Of a DNA stretch of 64,000 nt, positions 10,776 through 20,914 are shown piece by piece. Numbering within the stretch: the stretch's first letter is position 1; each line of letters starts with the position of its first letter. Under the pieces are notes generated by a model. The model was given only the letters and a program-made list of their open reading frames with translations. It did no database searches and was not told the DNA's origin. Source of the stretch: Patagioenas fasciata. Lineage: Eukaryota; Chordata; Aves; Columbiformes; Columbidae. A program made the translations under genes and the position numbers. The stretch lies in assembly GCF_037038585.1 (NCBI RefSeq), contig NC_092559.1, positions 17,408,488-17,472,487 of the forward strand, in the 5' to 3' direction.

Positions 10776-11690
10776 TCAATGTGTTATCTGTGAGTTTTAC
10801 AGTACATATTACATGCTGCTGTGTATTGCCTCTCTGAAAATCAAGCAGGTTGTCAGGAATGTGAGTTTATTGTTTTACTGGATGTTGTTACATTTCTTTC
10901 TTTGTGGTATGGTTTCTGTAAGTGCACCATAAACCTTCTCCCCGCTTTTCCCACTTGCGCTGCAAGCAGCTCTGTATTTCCCCCTCCTCCCTCCCTCTTC
11001 TCATGGTTTTTACTTATGAGATGGGGTCGGAAATGACTGTTTTCAGTTGTGTTCCTAAGAAATCGGTATTGGGAGGTGTTTTAAAACATAGGAAAGCACT
11101 TGGAAATATGAGGAAGGAAGATCTTGTGAAATTAATGTAATTAATGGTGGCTGCTGTATAAGTTAGATGATTGGGAAAAGTGTCTGGAGAATGGAATCTT
11201 GAAGTACAACACTTCGTTGCAATTAATATTGTTCTTAAAGAGAGAAGAACAAGACAAAAATAAATCTTTACAAGAGATCATTGAATCATTTCAGACAGTT
11301 TTACAGGTGGAACGGTTTGAACTTCAACAAGCTGAGAGAGAGTTTGATAACACAGGAGTTACAGAAAAGATGCAGAAGTCTGCAAGATGCTTTTCATTAT
11401 GTACCTGCTTTCTATGTAGGTATCTATTTAAATGTATTACAGTTTCATAATTCTTTGCCTGTTATATGGTACAGTAAGTTCATAGACTGTTAAATCAAGA
11501 GAATCCATGGACTCAAAATGTACATTTTGTGATAATACAGAAGACTATGCATAATTTAGCTCTTTGCTGCGTGAATGTGATGATAAGATTTTGCGTGTGA
11601 TAGCTATTACTTTTCTTTCTAGCATGCTAGCTTTATTCCAGCATCCAGACTTGCGCAACTCTGTGCTGAGCTGTGTCTCATCTCGGCATA
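10776..11690 (+). repeat. Segment S, copy 1: non-retroviral sequence with splice-like borders
   Basis: A roughly 0.9 kb segment found three times in the window (also about 47796-48735, and its right half at 18755-19285). It replaces the expected nucleocapsid region after capsid. It contains AATGTGAGTTT (donor-like), pyrimidine-rich acceptors such as CTTTTCTTTCTAG, and an exon-like stretch at 11230-11390 encoding KSLQEIIESFQTVLQVERF and ELQQAEREF, a likely coiled coil. The last part encodes SSMLALFQYPDL-type residues in copies 2 and 3. I do not recognise the source. It could be a captured host gene piece or a poorly known retroviral region. Confidence 0.5.
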
Positions 11691-11692
11691 CT

Positions 11693-12338
11693 TGTCCTGG
11701 TTTAGTTAAAAAACAAGTTTCCTTTTAGTGAATTTGCCTGTCAGCTAAAGCCTTCATATCAGCTGCAGTTTCCTGGAAAACCAGATACATATTTTGGTAA
11801 ACATAGCAATGGAATGCAAAGTTATGATAACAACTGATGCATATCTCGCGAGAGGGGCAACGAGAAACAGGTGACCAAGGAACTGACCAACGGTGTATAA
11901 CATCCCATTCACGTGAATATTTCATAAAAAAGTGGGAGATCACGAGGATCACGTCTTTTTTTCCTTCTTTTCCTTTTTCCTTATAGCCGACATCAGAAGA
12001 GGACCTTGCTAGTTGTCCCTGCGAACTGAGGCCTAGTGAGAGACTGAATCCAACAGAGTCCAATCCAGGACTTTGGGTGCCGACTCTGCAGTTGCTGAGA
12101 CTTTCAAGATTGGTTTTGTATATTTTGTATTATTTTCTCTATTCTTATTAGTAGCATTAGTAAAACATCTTTAATTTTTCCAACTCTCTTCTCTCTGTCC
12201 TTCTTTTCCTCCCGATCACCTGTCCTTAGTGGGAAGGGGGGAGAGGGAGGGGAGAAAGGGGGAAGTGGGGGGAGGAGAGTAGGTTAACAATACCTCTCCC
12301 AGAGTTTTATTGTCATCCCGCAATCTAAACCCTCAACA
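11693..12338 (+). repeat. ERVL 5' LTR, copy 2
   Basis: Begins TGTCCTGGTTTAG and ends CCCTCAACA. It contains TTCACGTGAATATTTCAT (an E-box core CACGTG), TAGTAGCATTAGTAAAACATC and, near the 3' end, a strongly G-rich strand (about 12230-12285) with many GGGG runs. A TTTTATTG precedes the end. The same layout is found in the 3' LTR and, inverted, in the two LTRs at 56579-57851. Confidence 0.9.
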
Positions 12339-12344
12339 GATAAT

Positions 12345-12362
12345 TGGTGCCCAACATGGGGC
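12345..12362 (+). other. ERVL primer binding site, Lys-type
   Basis: TGGTGCCCAACATGGGGC lies six bases after the 5' LTR. It matches the tRNA-Lys(1,2) primer site used by spumaviruses and type D viruses except at two positions, both of which are C-to-T style changes at former CpGs. This supports the class III/spuma-like assignment. Confidence 0.75.
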
Positions 12363-12507
12363 AAGAGAAAGGGGTAAATTTGGAGATTTTTGGCTTTTCT
12401 ACTGCTCTGACATACCTTTCAATTTTCTTGGCATGGTGCTAACTCAGAGAGTTGTGAGACTCGCGAGTCTGTGTGCTTCAGACATTATCTAGTGGTATTA
12501 AGGCAGA

Positions 12508-14240
12508 GTGAATTACACTGGTTTAAAAACGTTGTGGAATAAGATATATCAGTTATTTTCTACATTGTGTTCGGTGATACCATACTTGTGCTGGGCATTC
12601 TTTCTGAATCGAAGTATTAATTATATAACAACAAGAAACTGGACGATAGTTATGATGATACTGTGTGGTTTGGCACTGGTTTATTTCATTATACCGCAAC
12701 CGCTAATGAATTTCTACTCGTTTCTGCTTTACCTTGAAAAACCTCCAGGAGAGATAAAGCAAAAAACAGCTATGTGTTTGCTAATTGGTCAAGCGAATCT
12801 TTAGAAATGCTGACTAACAATACTTTTGCTTTCTTGCTAGGAGAGTTTACAAATGTTTTAGAGAGCTTTGAATATCCTTGGAGCTTTGATAGAACTGTGA
12901 TGGTGTTATTTGGTTTGCTGAATGTGTGTCAGTTTGTGTTACTGTTAAGAGAAATGAGGTTCAATAGGAGTTTTGCGTCTCTTTTTAGTCCTGAGATATG
13001 CGGTGTGTCTTCGGAAGCTTTAGCAAAAAACACTCCTAGCCACTGGAGAAAAAACAAAACAGTGAAAGCTGCTGCTGCAGCCACTGCTCCCCCCCATCAC
13101 AGACACTGCTGCTTCGCAGGCCCAAGCTCCATCTCATCCGCATAGCTCCTCTGCCAAGATCGCTGCAGATAATGTTACTTCTCCAGCCTCAAAGCCTAAC
13201 AAGGCAGCCCCTCCTTCCTCACACACTGGGCACTGTTGCTGCTGTAACCATAACAATCACTATGATTATGCCCATGCCAGTGACAGTCATTCATACTCTG
13301 GAAATGAATCAGATGATGGTGAGCCCATATCAGCATCAGTTGCCAGTTGTAAGAAAGTCACTAGAAAGACTCCTTGTGCAGCAGGTGATGGCACAGGGGC
13401 CACAGGGCCAACATCAACCCAAGGGGCATCACCAGCGCAGGGAGGAGATGAAGTGACCACCACTTGGTCCTTTTCTCCAGGTGAGCTTAGAGATCTGCGA
13501 AAGACTTCAGTCATCGTGAAAGCGAGAATATTGTAACCTGGCTGCTCCGATGCTGGGATAATGCGGAAGAAACAATTGAATTGGAAGGTGGTGAAGCTAG
13601 GCAGCTGGGATGTCTGTCAAAAGATTCCACCATTGATAGGGCAATTTCAAGAGAGCCTAACGCCACTACCCTCTGGACCCGACTCCTGGCAGCTATGAAA
13701 GTAAGATTTCCCTACAAGGAAGATTGTATATGCACATTAGGGAAATGGAACACTATGGAGGGAGGTATCCAGTTCCTGAGAGAATTAGCTGTGTGAGAGA
13801 TCATCTCTTTTGGACCAAAGATGGGACAGACCCAGATAGAATTATTTGTACAAGACCTCTGTGGCGCAGATTTGTACAAAGTGCACCACCTGCATATGCT
13901 AAGTCATTGGCAGCAATGCTCTGGTCAGCTGAAGGTAATCAAAGGATTTCTCATGTGATTGAGTAGCTCTGGGACTTTGGGAACAACCTTGCTGGTTCTC
14001 TATGGGCTTGTGTCTCTGCTGTGGAGAAATTGTGTGAAAAATTTGATGACCGGTTTGAAAAGCTGTTGCAAGAGATCAAAGAACTCAGAGAAGACAGGTG
14101 CCATTAATGACTTGTATGAACCTATGTTTCAACTATTAGGAGAAGGACTTTTCAATCTCAAGAGAGAAGACAGAGGCAGTCCACAAAAAGAGGTTCACTG
14201 TGGTTCTTCCTACGTGAGCAGGGAGAAAACATGAGTAGGT
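12508..14240 (+). pseudogene. ERVL gag remnant, copy 2
   Basis: Frames 12508-12804, 12774-13145, 13172-13456, 13581-13796 and 13724-14234 together cover gag with several frameshifts. The N-terminal piece begins MNYTGLKTLW and has two hydrophobic helices (VIPYLCWAFFL; IVMMILCGLALVYFIIP). A third hydrophobic stretch is at VMVLFGLLNVCQFVLLL. A His/Cys cluster follows (GHCCCCNHNNHYDY in one frame), then the capsid-like region with LWTRLLAAMKVRFPYKED and WRRFVQSAPPAYAKSLAAML, and a coiled C-terminus with VEKLCEKFDDRFEKLLQEIK. Gag would form the particle core; this copy cannot. Confidence 0.75.
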
Positions 14241-14439
14241 GGCATAGAAGGCCTACCTCAGAAATTCAAGAACGAGTACATCAGTTAAAAGGAAAAACTC
14301 CTAGGAAAATGGCTGCTCCAGTTTACAAAAAGGGGCAGAAAAGATTCTGATGCTCTTGAAGGGACCTCTAATTCACACCCAGAGACTGTGCAAAACAGGA
14401 ATTAGAGGTGCCCTGCCTCCAACCAGGTGGAAGAAAGGG

Positions 14440-15645
14440 ATAACAGAGTCTATTGAACTGTACAAATACGCTGGCCTGGTATAACACACCCCCAGGAGTA
14501 CAAAGCTTTAGTGGACATTAGTTCTCAGTGCACAATAATTCCTTCTAATTATAAAGGAACGCAATCCATCAATATTGTTGGAGTGACTGAGGGATCCCAG
14601 GAACTGACTGTTGTAGAGGCTGAAATGAGCCTAAACTGGAAAAACTGGCAAAAGCATCCCATTGTGACTGGTCCAGATGCTCCGTGCATCCTTGGTATAG
14701 ACTACCTCAGGAGAGGGTATTTTAAGGACTCAAAAAGGTATAGGTGGGCATTTGGTATAGCAGCTGTGGACACTGAGAAAATTGAACAGCTGTCTGATTT
14801 GCCTGGTCTTTCAGATGACCCTTCTGTTGTAGGACTGCTGATGGTTGACGATCAGCAGGTGCCAATTGCTACCACGACGGTGCATTGCAGGCAGTATCGC
14901 ACCAATCGAGATTCCTATCCAGAGGTTGATACATCAATTGGAAAGCCAGGGTGTGATCAGTAAGACTCGCTCATCTTTTAACAGCCCAATTTGGCCAGTG
15001 CGTAAATCTAGTGATGAGTGGAGACTAACTGTAGACTGTCGTGGCCTGAATGAAGTTACGCCACCACTGAGTGCTTCTGTGCCTGACATGCTAGAACTGC
15101 AATTTGAACTGGAGTCAAAGGCAGCTAAATGGTATGCTACAATTGACATTGCTAATGCATTTTTCTCTATTCCTGTAGCAGCAGAGTGCAGGCCGCAGTT
15201 TGCTTTCACCTGGAGGGGCATCCAGTATACATGGAATTGCTTGCCCCAGGGGTGGAAACACAGTCCTACCATCTGCCATGGTCTGATCCAGAACACGCTG
15301 GAACAAGGTAAAGCTCCAGAACACTTGCAATATATTGATGACATCATTGCATGGGGCAACACAGCGAAAGAAGTCTTCGAGAAAGGTGAGAGAATAATTC
15401 AGATTCTTTTGGATGCTGGTTTTGCCATAAAACGAAGCAAGGTCAAGGGACCTGCACGAGAGATCCAGTTTTTAGGAATAAAATGGCAAGATGGCCGTCG
15501 TCAGATCCCAATGGATGTGATCAACAAAATTGCAGCAATGTCTCCACCTACTAATAAAAAGGAGACACAGACTTTCCTGGGCATTGTAGGTTTTTGGAGA
15601 ATGCATATTCCTGACTACAGTCACATTGTGAGCCCTCCAATTTGA
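14440..15645 (+). pseudogene. ERVL protease and reverse transcriptase, copy 2
   Basis: Protease is in the frame ending at 14963; the catalytic DTGA of copies 1 and 4 reads DISS here (about 14513), which should abolish activity. RT lies mainly in 14845-15645 after a frameshift. It has LTVDCRGLNEV, TIDIANAFFSIP, LPQGWKHSPTICH and catalytic YIDD, then the connection block FLGIKWQDGRRQIPMDVI and FLGIVGFWRMHIPDY. A deletion of about 30 bases after HIVSP (near 15636) relative to copy 4 breaks the frame before the RNase H connection. At 15433 this copy keeps an Arg codon CGA where copies 1 and 4 have TGA. Confidence 0.85.
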
Positions 15646-16615
15646 GTGGGGCCAGGAAAAACTACAAGCCTTTGAACAAATTAAGTGTGAGATAACTCAT
15701 GCGGTGGCCCTTGGACCAGTTCGGACTGGACTAGATGTTAAAAATGTGCTCTACACCGCAGCCGGAGATAATGGTCCTACCTGGAACCTCTGGCAGAAAG
15801 CACCAGGAGAAACACGAGGCCGACCCTTAAGTTTTTGGAGTCGAGGATACAAAGGATCTGAGGCCAGCTATACTCCAACTGGAAAAGAGATACTAGCAGC
15901 ATATGAAGGAGTTCGAGCTGCTTCAGAAGTTATCGGTACTGAAGCACAACTCCTAGCAATTCAACTGCCGGTGCTGAGCTGGATGTTCAAAGGGACGGTT
16001 CCGTCTACACATCATGCAACCGAAGTTACATGGAGTAAATGGATTGCACTGATCACGCAACGAGCTTGAACTGGAAATCCCAATCGCCCAGGGATCTTAG
16101 AAGTGATTACAGACTGGCCAGAAAGCAAAGACTTTGGGATGTCTCCAGATGAGGAGGAAGTAACATGTGCTGGAGAAGCACCACCATATAATACACTTTC
16201 AGAGACTGATAAGCAGTATGCACTGTTCACAGATGGATCCTGTCGTCTTGTAGGAAAACATCGAAGGTGGAAAGCTGCTATGTGGAGTCCCACACGACAA
16301 GTTACAGAAGCCACTGAAGGACAAGGTGAATCTAGTCAATTTGCAGAAGTGAAAGCCATCCAGCTGGCTTTGGACATTGCTGAACGAGAGAAGTGGCCAG
16401 TACTTCATCTCTATACTGACTCATGGATGGTAGCAAATGCCTTGTGGGGGTGGCTACAGCAATGGAAGAAAAGCAACTGGCAGCGCAGAGGTAAACCCAT
16501 TTGGACTGCCACACTGTGGCAAGACATTGCTGCTCAGCTAGAGAGCCTGCCTGCCAAAGTTCGTCATGTAGATGCTCATGTGCCTAAAGTCGAGCCACTG
16601 AGGAACATCTAAACA
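15646..16615 (+). pseudogene. ERVL RT connection and RNase H, copy 2
   Basis: Frame 15704-16069 holds the connection region (NVLYTAAGDNGPTWNLW; PLSFWSRGYKGSEASYTP). Frame 16103-16612 is RNase H, which removes the RNA strand after first-strand synthesis. Its acidic residues are visible: YALFTDGSC, SSQFAEVKAIQLALD and LYTDSWMVANALWGW, with HVDAHVP near the end where the family has a conserved His-Asp region. A frameshift at about 16590 separates it from integrase. The catalytic residues appear intact even though the polyprotein is broken. Confidence 0.85.
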
Positions 16616-17562
16616 ACCAACAAGCAGATCAAACTGCCAAGATTCAAGTAACTGAGGTGGACTTGGACTGGCAACGTAAAGGTGAACTTTTCTTAGCTCG
16701 ATGGGCCCATGATGCTTCAGGGCATCAAGGTAGAGATGCAACACAGAAATGGGAGCGTGATGGTGGGGTGGACTTAACTATGGACACTATTTCACAGGTT
16801 ATTCATGAATGTGAAACTTGTGCTGAAATCAAACAAGTGAAACGGTTAAAGCCTGTATGGTATGGGAGGTGATGGTTAAAGTATAAGTATGGAGAAGCTT
16901 GGCAGATTGATTATATTACACTTCCACAAACACGTCAAGGTAAGCGTTATGTACTTACAATGGTGGAAGCAGCCACTGGATGGTTGGAAACATATGCCGT
17001 ACCTCATGCTACAGCCCAAAATACTATCTTGGGCCTTGAAAAGCAAGTCTTTTGGTGTCATGGTACGCCAGAAAGAATTGAATCAGACAATGGTACTCAT
17101 TTCAAAAACAGTATTATAGACAATTGGGCCAAAGAACATGGTATTGAGTGGGTATATCAGATTCCATATCATGCACCAGCCTCTAGGAAAATTGAAAGGT
17201 ACAATGGTTTGTTAAAAACTACACTAAAGGCACTTCTTGGTGGTGGAACCTTTAAAAACTGGGATTCACATTTAGCAAAAGCCACTTGGTTGGTCAACAC
17301 TAGAGGATAAACCAATCGAGCCGGGCCTGCTCAATCAGAAATTCTTCGTACTCTGGAAGGAGAGAAAGTCCCTGTAGTACACATTAAAAATATGTTAGGA
17401 AAGGCAGTCTGGGTTACTCCTGCCTCAGGCAAAGGCAAGCCCATTCGTGGGATTGTTTTTGCCCAGGGACCTGGCAGCACCTGGTGGGTGATGCTTAAGG
17501 ATGGAGAAGTTCGGTGTGTACCTCAAGGGGATTTGATTTTAGGTGAAAATATGCAATGCTGA
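16616..17562 (+). pseudogene. ERVL integrase, copy 2
   Basis: Integrase in two frames (16657-16872, 16960-17310 and beyond). The zinc-binding HHCC domain is present: H-x3-H in HDASGHQGRD and CETC further on. The core shows the D,D-35-E triad: QIDY, SDNGTHF and KIERYNG. The C-terminal part reads AVWVTPASGKGKPIRGIVF and ends after GDLILGENMQC at a stop near 17561. In-frame breaks are a TGA at about 16870 and a TAA at 17308. Integrase would join viral DNA to the host genome. Confidence 0.85.
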
Positions 17563-17948
17563 ACTGTATGATGTGAATTACCGCACTAACAATGTTTAAT
17601 AAGTGTCTTTCAGATCAAGACAATGGTGATGAAACCAGAGCTACCTTCTTCGAGTGGCGCCTGACAAGTTTTTCGAAGTTGATGTCTTTAACCCACAAAC
17701 AGTGGTCATGAGATGCACTTGTACCATCTTTCCTTCCCTGGGAGACTTTTGTGACAAAATGAGCTTAATGAACTTTTCAAAGGATGTTTCACTGATTAAG
17801 ATTAATTACTCCTGTGTATATATGTACATTTGCGTGTATATATATATATATATATATATATAGTAGTAGTGATTCATTAGATTGTATTGATAGATTGTAT
17901 TAATGAGGTTTAAGTATTTCCGTGAATGGCATATTATAAGGGGTAGAA
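17563..17948 (+). other. ERVL 3' noncoding tail with TA microsatellite and polypurine tract
   Basis: Between integrase and the 3' LTR there is no env. GTGTCTTTCAG (about 17603-17613) looks like a splice acceptor and is conserved in copy 4 (32820-32834). A (TA)n run lies at about 17837-17862. A purine stretch TAAGGGGTAGAA abuts the LTR and is the likely plus-strand primer. Confidence 0.6.
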
Positions 17949-18615
17949 TGTCCTGGTTTTGTTAAAAACAAGTTTCTCTTTTAGTGAATTTGCCTGTCCC
18001 CTAAAGCCTTCATATTAGCTGCATTTTCCTGGAGAACCAGATACATGTTTTGGTAAACATAGCCATGGAATGCAAAGTTATTGATAAGCATGGATGGACA
18101 TCTCGTGAGAGGGGCAACGAGAAACTGGTGACCAAGAAACTGACCAACTGTGTATAACATTCCATTCATGTGAATACTTCATATAGAAGTGGGAGATCAT
18201 GAGGATCTCGTCCCTTTCCCTTTTTGCCTTTTTTGTCCCTTCTACTTATGGCTGACATTAGGAGAGGACCTTGCTAGTTGTCCCTGCAAACTGAGGCCTA
18301 GTGAGACTGAATCCAGCTCCGGTTGGCTGCAGAGTCCAATCCAGGACTTTGGGTGCTGGCTCTGCAGTTGCTGAGACTTTCAAGATTGGTTTTGTATATT
18401 TTGTATTATTTTCTCTATTCTTATTAGTAACATTAGTAAAACATTTTTAATTTTTTCCAACTCTTCTCTCTCTGTCCTTCTTTTCCTCCCGATCACCTGT
18501 CCTTAGTGGGAAGGGGGGAGGAGGAGGGGCAAAAGGGGGAAGTCGGGGGAGGAGAGGAGGTTAACAATACATCTGCCAGGGTTTTATTGTCACCCCGCAG
18601 TCTAAACCCTCGACA
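17949..18615 (+). repeat. ERVL 3' LTR, copy 2
   Basis: Begins TGTCCTGGTTTTG and ends CCCTCGACA; about 667 bases. Same features as the 5' LTR, including the G-rich tract (about 18507-18560). It keeps CGACA where the 5' LTR has AACA at the end. Confidence 0.9.
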
Positions 18616-18754
18616 CTGGGGAACTAGATACATGTTTTGGTAAACATAGCAATAGAATACGAGGTTATTGATAAGGACAGATTCACATCTGGCGAGAGGG
18701 GCAACGAGAAACAGGTGACCAAGAAACTGACTGTCGAGGGTTAAGATTGTGGGG
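18616..18754. repeat. Rearranged ERVL LTR pieces
   Basis: Immediately after the 3' LTR, 18616-18731 is an internal piece of another plus-strand LTR (starting CTGGGGAACTAGATACATG, equivalent to LTR position about 75). At 18732 it joins TGTCGAGGGTTAAGATTGTGGGG, which is the LTR terminus in inverted orientation, and at 18755 segment S begins. This is a head-to-head junction of LTR fragments. Confidence 0.65.
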
Positions 18755-19285
18755 ATTGGGAAAGTGTCCGGAGAATAGAATCTTTAAGTATAACACTTTG
18801 TTGTTTCTAAAGTGAGAAAAGCAGGACAAAAATAAAACTCTACAAGAGATCATTGAATCATTTCAGACAGTTTTACAGGCAGAATGGTTTAAACTTCAAC
18901 AAGCTGAGAGAGAATTAACTGATAACACACAAGTCATAGAAAACTTGCTGAACTCTGCGAGATACTGTTCCTTATTAACCTGTTTTTTTGTAGGTATCTG
19001 TTTAAGCACATTACAGTTTAAATAAGTGTCTGTTACATGGTACAGTAAGTTCACAGACTGCTAAATCATGAGAATCCATTGACTCAATATGTGCATTTTG
19101 TGATTATACAGAAGACCCTGAGTTCTTTACTGCGTGAATGTGATGATAAGATTTTGTGTGTGACAGTTGTTACTTTTCTTTCTAGCATGCTAGCTTTATT
19201 CCAATATCCAGACTTGCACAACTCTGTGATAGGCTCTGTCTCATCTCTATGTGCTAGATTTGGCTCTTTTGTATGCACACCAAGT
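18755..19285 (+). repeat. Segment S, copy 2 (right half)
   Basis: Closely matches 11170-11690 and 48190-48735, from GGGAAAAGTGTCC to TTTGGCTCTTTTGTATGCAC. It has the exon-like coiled-coil piece (GAGATCATTGAATCATTTCAG...), TTTTTTTGTAG and TTACTTTTCTTTCTAG acceptor-like signals and an open stretch SSMLALFQYPDLHNSVIG in frame 19079-19537. It ends where an antisense ERVL fragment begins. Confidence 0.6.
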
Positions 19286-20900
19286 GAAGAGCATATTTTT
19301 AACATCTTGTCCTGCCTGGACTGGCCCAAGAGCCACAGCATGGACTGTCTCCCACTTAATTTGTTCAAAGGCTTGCTGTTGCTCAGGGTCCCACTCAAAA
19401 TCATTCTTCTTCCAGGTCACTTGATAAAGAGTGCTAACGATCTGACCGTAGTCTGGAATTTGCATTATCCAAAAACCCATAACCCCCAAGGAAGTCTGTC
19501 TATCCTTTTTGTTAGTTGGTGGAGACATAGCTGTTGATCACATCCATTTGGATCTGATGACGTCAATCTTGCCATCTTACTCCTAAAAACTGGATCTCCC
19601 ATCCAGATCATTGACCTTACTTTGCTTTATAGCAAAACTGGTTTTCAGAAAAATTTGGATCATTCTTTCCCCTTTCTCAAAAAATTCTTCTGCTGTGTTG
19701 CCCCACACGATGACATTGTCAATGTATTGCAGGTGTTCCAGAGCTTTGCCCTGTTCCAGTGCAGTCTGGATCAGTCCATGACAAATGGTAGGGCTGTGCT
19801 TCTACTCCTGGAGCAGTTGATTCCAGGTGTCCTGGACGCCCCTCCAACTGAAAGCAAACTGGCCTGCACTCTGCTGCCAAAGGAATAGAGAAAAATGCAT
19901 TAGCAATGTCAATTGTGGCATACCACTTGGTTGCCTTTGACTCCAGTTCATATTGCAGCTCTAGCACAGCAGCACTTAATGGTGGCGTGAATTAATTCAG
20001 GCCATGATAGTCTACCGTTAGTCTCCACTCTCCATTGGACTTTTGCACTGGCCATATGAGACTGTTGAAGACTGTGTGAGTCTTACTGATCACTCCTTGG
20101 CTCTCTAGTTAACAAATCCACTTATGGATGGGAATCAGAGAGTCTTGGTTAGTGTGATACTGGCACTGGTGCACCATCATGGTAGCAATTGGCACCTGCT
20201 GTTCTTTGACCCTCAGCAATCCTACAAGACAAGGGTCTTCCGAGAGACAGGGCAAGGTAGATAGCTGTTTCATGTCCTGTCTCCACGGCTGCTATTCCAA
20301 AGGCCCACCGGTACCCTTTTGGGTCCTTAAAATATCCTCTTCTGAGGTAGTCTATACCAAGAATACACGGAGCAACTGAACCAGTCACAATGGAGTGTTT
20401 TTGCCAGTCCTTCCCAGTTAGACTCACTTCAGCCTCCAGTACAGTCACCTGTTGGCATCCTCCAGTCACTCCAGAAATACTGATGGGTTCTGTCCCTTCA
20501 TTGGTTGATGGAATTAGAGTACATTGGGTCCTGGTGTTCACTTGAGCCTTGTACTCTTGTGAGTCTGACGTTCCAGGACATTGAATCCACACAGCTTGTC
20601 CCTCTCCTCCACCTGGCTGGAGGCAGGGCCCCTCTAGTCCTGGTCATGGTACTCACTGCTTCCTTTTTGCAAGAATGAATCAGAAGCCCCTTCAAGAGGT
20701 TCAGAAGTAAGATCAGCCCTTCTACTCTGGGGGACTGCCCACTGGAAACTGGAGTAGCATTTTTCCTGGCAGAATCCCTTCTTGTGGTTGTCTTTCCTTG
20801 CAACTCATGTACACGTGCCTCTAGGACTGAGGTAGGTTTTCCATCCCATCTCCTCATGACTTCTCCATGGTCACACGGGAAAAGTTCTGAGGAGAAGTCT
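19286..20900 (-). pseudogene. ERVL gag C-terminus, protease and RT fragment, antisense
   Basis: Minus-strand class III fragment, from gag C-terminus (RRWDGKPTSVLEARVHEL, frame 20498-20965) through protease to RT connection. The protease active site reads NTRT instead of DTGA (about 20540), so it is dead. RT residues MLELQYELESKATKWYATIDIANAFFSIP are at 19719-19967; the YIDD region near 19690-19720 is shifted out of frame. The piece ends near 19286 with DVKNML. It is truncated at both sides and lies tail-on to segment S. It is closer to copy 3 than to copies 2 and 4 by eye. Confidence 0.75.
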
Positions 20901-20914
20901 GTGGTGGCATTCGT

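Larger units (their letters stand above)
11693..18615 (+). mobile_element. ERVL-like provirus copy 2, LTR to LTR
   Basis: The most complete retrovirus of the window, in order: 5' LTR, Lys-type primer site, gag, protease, RT, RNase H, integrase, short noncoding tail, 3' LTR. No env is present, as is usual for ERVL. The LTRs differ by visible substitutions and small indels, so insertion is not recent. Coding regions carry frameshifts and stops. No matching target duplication is seen directly outside the LTRs; the left flank and right flank instead both contain segment S, so one side has been rearranged. Confidence 0.9.

Noticed and set aside
17820..17865. TA-rich run as a TATA promoter
   Set aside because: It is a simple (TA)n microsatellite and is shorter in copy 4, so it is not a conserved core promoter.
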